28,722 nt of DNA from Chloroflexia bacterium (GTDB taxonomy: Bacteria; Chloroflexota; Chloroflexia; Thermomicrobiales; JALYUS01), in contig JAICIL010000012.1 in NCBI GenBank assembly GCA_025924435.1, forward strand, positions 1 to 28,722. The letters run 5' to 3'. Position 1 is the first letter of the stretch. Every line of letters starts with the position of its first letter. The position numbers and the translations under genes are program-made. Positions 24,001 through 28,722 of the stretch are shown here, in pieces. A model generated the notes under the pieces. That model had not been told where the DNA came from, did not search any database, and saw only the letters and a list, made by a program, of their open reading frames with translations.

Positions 24001-24081
24001 CCTTGATGCCTTGCAGATATGCGGCGGACCATGACACGAGCGGCAGATGCTGATCGCAGCCACCCGACAAGGAGCGCGCCG

Positions 24082-25176
24082 GTGAAGATCACAGATGTCA
24101 CGACGACGGTGCTCAACGTCCCCGATGTGCCGGGGATTCAGGACGCGACGATTCGCCATCGCGGCACCGGCCGGGGCGCGCTCTTCGTGCATATCAAAAC
24201 GGACGAGGGGCACGAGGGGCTGGGGATCGGCACCGTGCCCGGCACGCGCGACCTGATCGAGCGGACGCTGAAGCCGCTCCTGATCGGCCAGGACCCGCTC
24301 AACCACGAATGGCTCTGGGAGGAGATGTTCTGGCAGATTCGCGGCTATGGCCGCAAGGGGATGGCCTTCTGCGCGCTCTCGGCGGTGGACATCGGCCTCT
24401 GGGACCTCAAGGGCAAGATTTTCAACGCGCCCCTGTACAAACTGATCGGCCACTACACCGACACGGTGCCGATCTATGGCTCCGGCGGCTGGACGCACTT
24501 CACGGAGGCCGATCTGGTGCGCGAGCAGGTCGGGTACGTGGAGCGGGGCATCCCGCGCGTGAAGATGAAGGTCGGCAAGGACTTCGGCAAATCCGAGGCG
24601 GAGGACGTGCGCCGCCTCGCCGCCGTCCGCAAGGCGGTGGGCGACGATGTCGAGATCTACATTGACGCGAACAACGGCTACTACGCGAAGCAGGCAATCG
24701 CCATGGCGCGGCGCTTCGCGCCGTACAACCCCGGCTGGTTCGAGGAGCCGGTGCTGGCGGACGACATCGCGGGCCTGGCTGCGATTGCCCGCGCGATTGA
24801 CATCCCCGTCGCGACGGGCGAGCACGAGTACACGAAGTACGGCTTCAAGGACCTGATCGCGCAGGGCGGCGCGGACATCGTGCAGCCGGATGTCGGGCGC
24901 GTCGGCGGCATCACGGAGTGGCTGAAGGTGGCGCACCTCGCGCACGCCTTTAATCTGCCCGTCGCGCCGCACGCCGTCGCGCTCGTCCACCTCCACCTCG
25001 CCTGCTGCACGCCAAACCTCAAAGTCGTCGAGGTGCTCGGCGTCGAGGAGGAGGCGAACCGCGTCTGGTTCACCGATGTTCCGGAGCAGAAGGATGGCAT
25101 GTGGTCGCCCTTCCCCGATCGCCCCGGCCTCGGCCTCACGCTCGATCCGAAGGCGGTGGAGAAATACGCGGTGTAG
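24082..25176 (+). CDS. Enolase-superfamily enzyme, mandelate racemase subgroup (sugar-acid dehydratase-like)
   Basis: This is a 364-residue enzyme of the mandelate racemase subgroup. The catalytic set is complete: Lys161-x-Lys163 (RVKMKVG), metal ligands Asp195 (IDANNGY), Glu221 (FEEPV) and Glu247 (TGEHEY), and the His297-Asp270 pair (APHAV; QPDVGRVGG). This K-x-K plus His/Asp arrangement is that of acid-sugar dehydratases and mandelate racemase, which generate an enolate from an aldonic or similar acid. The substrate is not readable. The start is a GTG at 24082 with AAGGAG 7 bases upstream; the frame extends to an ATG at 24019, but without a ribosome site. A perfect palindrome covers its stop codon. 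It is a different subgroup from the enzyme at 19588. Confidence 0.92.
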   Translation: MKITDVTTTVLNVPDVPGIQDATIRHRGTGRGALFVHIKTDEGHEGLGIGTVPGTRDLIERTLKPLLIGQDPLNHEWLWEEMFWQIRGYGRKGMAFCALSAVDIGLWDLKGKIFNAPLYKLIGHYTDTVPIYGSGGWTHFTEADLVREQVGYVERGIPRVKMKVGKDFGKSEAEDVRRLAAVRKAVGDDVEIYIDANNGYYAKQAIAMARRFAPYNPGWFEEPVLADDIAGLAAIARAIDIPVATGEHEYTKYGFKDLIAQGGADIVQPDVGRVGGITEWLKVAHLAHAFNLPVAPHAVALVHLHLACCTPNLKVVEVLGVEEEANRVWFTDVPEQKDGMWSPFPDRPGLGLTLDPKAVEKYAV

Positions 25177-25191
25177 CGCGCTACACCGCGT
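25166..25191. terminator. 26-base perfect palindrome across the stop codon
   Basis: ACGCGGTGTAGCG (25166-25178) is followed at once by its exact reverse complement to 25191. It contains the TAG stop (25174-25176) of the enolase-superfamily gene. A second small hairpin, CGGGTC-CC-GACCCG (25201-25214), lies just before the stop of the converging Tim44-like gene. Together they could end transcription from both sides, though neither has a T-tract. Confidence 0.5.
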
Positions 25192-25215
25192 CTCCTCCGT
25201 CGGGTCCCGACCCGC

Positions 25216-26217
25216 CTACTCGTTCGTGTACTTCTGGTCAATCGTCATCAGCACCCAGTCGTACTCGGTGCTGGCGACCGGCGTGCCGCAGAACTGGCAG
25301 ACGGAGATGTTGCCGAGTTCGAGCGGCGCGCCGCAATTCGGGCAGGCGCGATCCAGGTAACTCGTCTTGCTCGTCTTCGCCGTGCCCGAACGGGCGAATG
25401 TCCAGTACTCGGTGTAGGGGCGCGGGTGGTGCCAGCCGTCAATATCCTTGCCGGTGCGCGTGTCAATGTAGTAGTCCGCCGCGGAGCCATCAATGCGGGC
25501 GGTGATCGCATCGCCGGCGCCGTTCTTCTCGACGTGCACGATCCGCACGCCGCTGAGGACGACGTCCTCCATCACATTCCGCCGGTTCAGGGCGCGGTCG
25601 CCTTCCAGTTGCATCGTCAGGCGATTCGCCGCGCCCTCGCCGAGGAAGGGGAGCGCGGGCGTGAGATCGCCCTTCACCCACGCGGTGTTGAGGATGTTGT
25701 ACGCCGTCTCCACGCGGTCAACGAAGTGCGCCTCATCGAAGGCCGGGTCCCGCTGCTTAATATCGTCCAGGCCCGCCGCGATCTCGGCGTCGTTCTGCTG
25801 CCACCGCTCGATCTCGTCCTCCCGCGTCGGTGGCGGCAGGTTGTCCACGGGCACCCCCTCGACCGCCTCGCGTTCCGCCTTCTTGCGGTAATAGCGGAGG
25901 ATGAGCCAGATAATCAGGCAGATGACGGCGACGAGGATGATGAACGCGAGCAGCCCGCCGCCACCGCCGCTACTGCTGCCGCCGCCGCCACCCCCGCCGG
26001 GGAAGACGATGATGCCGCCGCTCCCGCCGCCGCTGCTCCGGCTCGACCCGGTGCTGCTGCGGGATGAACTGCCGCTACTGCGCGACGAGCCGCTCGACCG
26101 GCTGACGCTGCTGCGGCTGCCGCCGCCCGGCCGCGCATCCACCAATACCGGGGTGGCGATCCATAAAAACATACCGAGGAGGAGCATAGTCTGCACCAAA
26201 AGCCGTCGTCGTGGCAT
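25216..26217 (-). CDS. Tim44-like domain membrane protein with C-terminal zinc ribbon
   Basis: This is a 333-residue protein. A signal-like hydrophobic N-terminus (6-25) leads into a Ser/Arg/Gly repeat region (30-88, many RSSGSS units and a nine-residue Gly run). One membrane helix follows (about 89-108, GLLAFIILVAVICLIIWLIL), then a basic stop-transfer YYRKKAER. A Tim44/MRPL45-like domain spans about 155-275: FVDRVETAYNILNTAWVKGDL, EDVVLSGVRIVHVE and PYTEYWTFARSG. A zinc ribbon follows with Cys292, Cys295, Cys307 and Cys310 (CPNCG...CQFCG). Bacterial Tim44-like proteins are membrane-associated and poorly understood; the zinc ribbon here is on the cytosolic side if the helix is the only anchor. 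The ATG at 26217 has GAAGGG upstream. Confidence 0.85.
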   Translation of the reverse strand: MPRRRLLVQTMLLLGMFLWIATPVLVDARPGGGSRSSVSRSSGSSRSSGSSSRSSTGSSRSSGGGSGGIIVFPGGGGGGGSSSGGGGGLLAFIILVAVICLIIWLILRYYRKKAEREAVEGVPVDNLPPPTREDEIERWQQNDAEIAAGLDDIKQRDPAFDEAHFVDRVETAYNILNTAWVKGDLTPALPFLGEGAANRLTMQLEGDRALNRRNVMEDVVLSGVRIVHVEKNGAGDAITARIDGSAADYYIDTRTGKDIDGWHHPRPYTEYWTFARSGTAKTSKTSYLDRACPNCGAPLELGNISVCQFCGTPVASTEYDWVLMTIDQKYTNE

Positions 26218-26441
26218 GCGTCCCTTCCACCATAGCGTTTCTCACATACTGCCGCGCATGCACGGTTTGCTCGGCATGCGCGAATGCACATTCTCTCACA
26301 ATAGATACGAAAATTGCCCGTGTGGAGTTCCTTGACTTCGTTGCGCGAAAAGGCCGCCGGGTCGCGTTCAGTTGATGCGACCGCGCGCATCATCGGCCGC
26401 TCGCGATTCCGCGATGTGCGCCGCAAGGAAGGAGAAGGGTA

Positions 26442-26786
26442 ATGGCAATCCGCATTTTCACCGTCTCAGCAGCGGAAATCTCCGTGGATGAGGGCGAGCA
26501 ATTGTGCGCGGAGTGCGCCGCCGCGTGCGCCCGGCTGACCGGCGTGACCGCGCATCTGTGGACGGTCAACCCACGGACGCGGATGATCAGCGGCATCGTC
26601 AAATGGACGGAGAGCGAGATGATCGCGATGGGCACGGAATCGCTCTGCCGCGTCGTGGCGACGCTGCACCCCGCCCATATCGCCCCCGCCTGCCGCTCGC
26701 TCACCTGTCCGACGCGGCGCGCGGCGGAGACGACCCCCAACACCGGGTTCGTGCACTATCCACCCGATTACGACCCGCGCGGTTGA
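26442..26786 (+). CDS. Small cysteine-containing protein of unknown function
   Basis: This is a 114-residue protein I do not recognise with certainty. It opens with a strand-like MAIRIFTVSA, then a helix LCAECAAACARLTG, then strands TAHLWTVNPRTRMISGIVKWTE. That order recalls the small dimeric alpha/beta-barrel proteins (YdhR or antibiotic-biosynthesis monooxygenase type), but the match is loose. It has six cysteines (22, 25, 29, 69, 84, 89), which could bind a metal or form disulfides. The ribosome site is excellent (AAGGAGAAGGG just before the ATG), so it is very likely a real gene. It is divergent from the Tim44-like gene across 224 bases. Confidence 0.65.
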   Translation: MAIRIFTVSAAEISVDEGEQLCAECAAACARLTGVTAHLWTVNPRTRMISGIVKWTESEMIAMGTESLCRVVATLHPAHIAPACRSLTCPTRRAAETTPNTGFVHYPPDYDPRG

Positions 26787-26965
26787 GCGGGACAGACGCA
26801 CCCCGGCGGGCAGCACGGGCACGCGCGGCGTGAGGCGCATGCCCGGTTCGCGGGCGTGTGAAGAGCGTCTCGCTCGAACGATTCGGCCCCCGCCCTCGAC
26901 ACGCATCCGGGCTGCCGGTATGCTGCCACCGGCATTACGGCCCGAGTGCTGGGGGCACGATACCG

Positions 26966-27976
26966 ATGCTTGAGAAGCCGGACCTGCCGGACGAGCAATT
27001 GATCTCGTGCGTGCGGGATGGCTACGGATTGCCCGTCGCCGACATCGCCTTTCTTCCGCTCGGCTTCGACGTGAACACGGCGGTCTATCGGGTCGTCGCC
27101 GATGCGACGCCGTACTTCCTCAAGCTGCGGCGCGGCGCCTTCGACGCGGCGGCGGTGGCGATCCCCCGGTTCCTGCACGACCGGGGAATTGCCCAGGTCA
27201 TCGCCCCCATCGAAACCCGCTCAGGGCGCCTCTGGACGCGTCTGGACGCCTTCACGGTCGTGCTCTCCCCCTTTGTCGAGGGCGAGAACGGATACGACCG
27301 CGACCTGTCGGATCGCCAGTGGATGGATCTCGGAGCCGCCCTCAAAGGCATCCACACGACGGACGTGCCGCCCGCGCTCGGTCGACACATCCCGCGCGAA
27401 ACTTATGCCCCCCGCTGGCGCGACATGGTGAGGGAGTTCCTGGCGCGCGCGGAGGATACCGCCTTCGCCGATCCCGTTGCGGCGGAGTTGGCGGCGTTCC
27501 TGCGGGCCAAACGGGCGACGATCGCCGACCTCGTCGGGCGCGCCGAACGGCTCGGCGATGCGCTGCGCGCTCGGTCGCCCGCGTCGGTCCTGTGCCACGC
27601 CGACATCCACGCCGGCAATGTCCTGCTTGCCGCGGACGGCGCGCTGTATATCGTTGATTGGGACACCCTCATCTTCGCCCCCAAAGAGCGCGACTTGATG
27701 TTCGTCGGCGGCGGCGTGGGCGATGTCTGGCGCGACGCACGCGAAGGAGCGTTGTTCTACCAGGGCTACGGTCGGACGGAGGTTGATCCGGTGGCCCTCG
27801 CGTACTATCGCTACGAGCGGATCGTCGAGGACATCGCCGCCTTCTGCGAGCAACTCCTGTTGACCGACGAAGGCGGAGCGGACCGCGAACAATCGCTGCG
27901 CTACCTCGTGGGTTCGTTTCTGCCCGGCAGCGTCGTCGAGATCGCCTATGCATCGGATACGTCGCGAGCGGGGTAG
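26966..27976 (+). CDS. APH(9)-like aminoglycoside/spectinomycin phosphotransferase family protein
   Basis: This is a 336-residue kinase of the aminoglycoside phosphotransferase fold. An N-lobe has LPLGFDVNTAVYRVV and the strand PYFLKLRRG with the ATP lysine. The C-lobe has the Brenner-like catalytic loop HADIHAGN (211-218, Asp213 and Asn218), then the metal-binding IVDWDT (229-234) and the distinctive APKERDLMFVGGG (238-250). FVEGENGYDRDLSDRQW and the last block, as well as the overall length, resemble spectinomycin phosphotransferase APH(9)-Ia (331 residues in Legionella). Spectinomycin modification is possible, but many chromosomal members act on other small molecules. The ATG at 26966 is chosen by the N-terminus of the family; the ribosome site (GGGGG, about 10 bases upstream) is weak. 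Confidence 0.88.
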   Translation: MLEKPDLPDEQLISCVRDGYGLPVADIAFLPLGFDVNTAVYRVVADATPYFLKLRRGAFDAAAVAIPRFLHDRGIAQVIAPIETRSGRLWTRLDAFTVVLSPFVEGENGYDRDLSDRQWMDLGAALKGIHTTDVPPALGRHIPRETYAPRWRDMVREFLARAEDTAFADPVAAELAAFLRAKRATIADLVGRAERLGDALRARSPASVLCHADIHAGNVLLAADGALYIVDWDTLIFAPKERDLMFVGGGVGDVWRDAREGALFYQGYGRTEVDPVALAYYRYERIVEDIAAFCEQLLLTDEGGADREQSLRYLVGSFLPGSVVEIAYASDTSRAG

Positions 27977-28111
27977 GCGTTGCCTCGGAAACACCGTCCA
28001 ATGGCCGACAGACGGCGACGCGGCCGAGTGTTGCCGGGTATGGTTTCCGCGGTACCAGCCCACTCCCCGCGCCCCCTTCGTCGTATACTACCTGGATGGA
28101 GGAGGCGATTG

Positions 28112-28351
28112 ATGTTTACTGAATATGTTGAGAAGGCGATGCAACAGGCCGAATACGAGCAGATGGTGGATGGCAACTGGTGGGGCCAGGTCACGCCGCT
28201 CCGCTATACGTGGGCAACCGGCCCGACAAAAGAAGCGTGCGCGAAAGAACTGCGCGATGTGGTGGAAGACTGGTTGATTGATGCCATCGCCTGTCATCAT
28301 CCTATCCCGATGATCGGCAGTACGACCATCTATATCCCAGCCGTCGCCTGA
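28112..28351 (+). CDS. hicB: HicB-like antitoxin
   Basis: This is a 79-residue protein of the HicB/UPF0150 family, the antitoxin of type II HicAB modules. It normally neutralises the HicA RNase and binds its own promoter. The partial-RNase-H-like pattern is clear: FTEYVEKAMQQAEYEQMVDGNWWGQVTPLRYTWATGPTKEACAKELRDVVEDWLIDAI. There is no added DNA-binding domain at the C-terminus. The ribosome site AGGAGG lies 6 bases before the ATG at 28112, and TATACT at 28084-28089 may be the -10. Its TGA shares one base with the ATG of the broken hicA. The frame looks intact. Confidence 0.88.
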   Translation: MFTEYVEKAMQQAEYEQMVDGNWWGQVTPLRYTWATGPTKEACAKELRDVVEDWLIDAIACHHPIPMIGSTTIYIPAVA

Positions 28352-28568
28352 TGCCGCCATTTGGGCTAACCAAACGGCGAGACCTCATCGCGACACTGAA
28401 GAAGCTCGGCTTTACCGGCCCCTATCCCGGCGGCAAGCAGAAATCATGCGGCGCGGCACCGATCGCGCGATCATCCCCAATCCACACCAGGGAGACATCA
28501 GCACACCGACCCTCGCCCGCACTCTCCGCGAACTCGGCGTCACACGGGACGAGTGGGAACGCCTGTAA
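28351..28568 (+). pseudogene. hicA: HicA-like toxin gene, frameshifted
   Basis: The gene starts with MPPFGLTKRRDLIATLKKLGFTGPYPGGK, a normal HicA/YcfA beginning, then shifts frame at about 28438-28446. From the ATG at 28446 the next frame gives MRRGTDRAIIPNPHQGDI, followed by STPTLARTLRELGVTRDEWERL and TAA at 28566-28568, the normal HicA end. One missing base (expected ...AAATTCATG, present AAATCATG) explains it. In addition the catalytic His of G-G-K-H is a CAG (Gln) codon at 28438-28440. HicA is a small double-stranded-RNA-binding-fold mRNase; this copy should be inactive. The order differs from classical hicA-hicB, with the antitoxin first. Confidence 0.85.
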
Positions 28569-28602
28569 CCGGCAGCCTACATAACCTCTGGTGCTAGTCA
28601 GC

Positions 28603-28722
28603 CTAGAGGCTGAACGCGGCGATCGACAGGCGGATCCGTCCCTCATCATCGGGAGTCAGCCCGTGCCATTGCGCGAGGACATTGAACACCGCCAGCAGCC
28701 AGCCGAGGTGTGCGCGGAACGC
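28603..28722 (-). CDS. Probable transposase, C-terminal fragment
   Basis: This is the last 39 codons of a gene that enters from beyond the window, ending at TAG (28603-28605). The translation is LGWLLAVFNVLAQWHGLTPD followed by DEGRIRLSIAAFSL. An ending of the type A-M-F-N-x-x-x-x-W-H-G-L ... L-S-I-A-x-F-x-L is one I associate with DDE transposases of bacterial insertion sequences, but I cannot name the family from so little. It lies 34 bases beyond the broken hicA, so an insertion sequence may border the window. No terminal inverted repeat can be confirmed on this side. Confidence 0.45.
   Translation of the reverse strand, partial: AFRAHLGWLLAVFNVLAQWHGLTPDDEGRIRLSIAAFSL

Overview
The window is high-GC bacterial chromosome, most likely from an uncultured or little-studied member of the Chloroflexota. 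The best pointer is the secreted protein at 22508-23971. Its N-terminal half has the FDKxRME / TNGLL / VFERRVLTY / EMGNVGxHYYxWRY sequence set that I associate with exported Chloroflexota proteins. Tat-type lipoproteins, a divergent extra GroEL-like protein and several families of intergenic inverted repeats fit that placement. The phylum is an inference; no rRNA, tRNA or ribosomal protein gene lies in the window.

Layout. 1-2797: the 3' end of a polysaccharide flippase-like membrane protein faces a Tat-exported intradiol dioxygenase, followed by an overlapping minus-strand pair, a GH1-family protein and a GNAT acetyltransferase. 2978-8109: a run of alternating single genes (DUF3891, RidA-like, class V aminotransferase, cyclopropane fatty acid synthase, O-methyltransferase) with an inverted repeat in most gaps. 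8297-10096: a Tat-exported protein joining a phosphate-binding-protein-like domain to a CapA metallophosphatase domain. 10270-13698: a minus-strand sugar-type ABC importer operon (binding lipoprotein, two permeases, no ATPase), with a strong promoter about 155 nt upstream of the start. 14244-17507: a SAM methyltransferase, a divergent chaperonin and a small DUF4926 protein. 17620-25176: a plus-strand run with an Asp-box beta-propeller directly abutting an enolase-superfamily enzyme, an AzgA-type purine permease, a secreted glutamic peptidase (G1) and a second enolase-superfamily enzyme. 25216-28722: a Tim44-like membrane protein with a zinc ribbon, a small cysteine-rich protein, an APH(9)-like phosphotransferase, a HicB antitoxin with a broken HicA toxin, and the end of a probable transposase.

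I see no single large new system such as a phage, CRISPR array or biosynthetic cluster. The most interesting points are two proteins that keep their fold motifs but lack key catalytic residues (GH1 with Gly at the nucleophile position; chaperonin with Ala at the ATPase aspartate), the glutamic peptidase fused to a Chloroflexota cell-surface domain, the CapA fusion, the decayed HicA next to an intact HicB, and the inverted repeats, which repeatedly sit on gene ends and supply stop codons or terminal residues.
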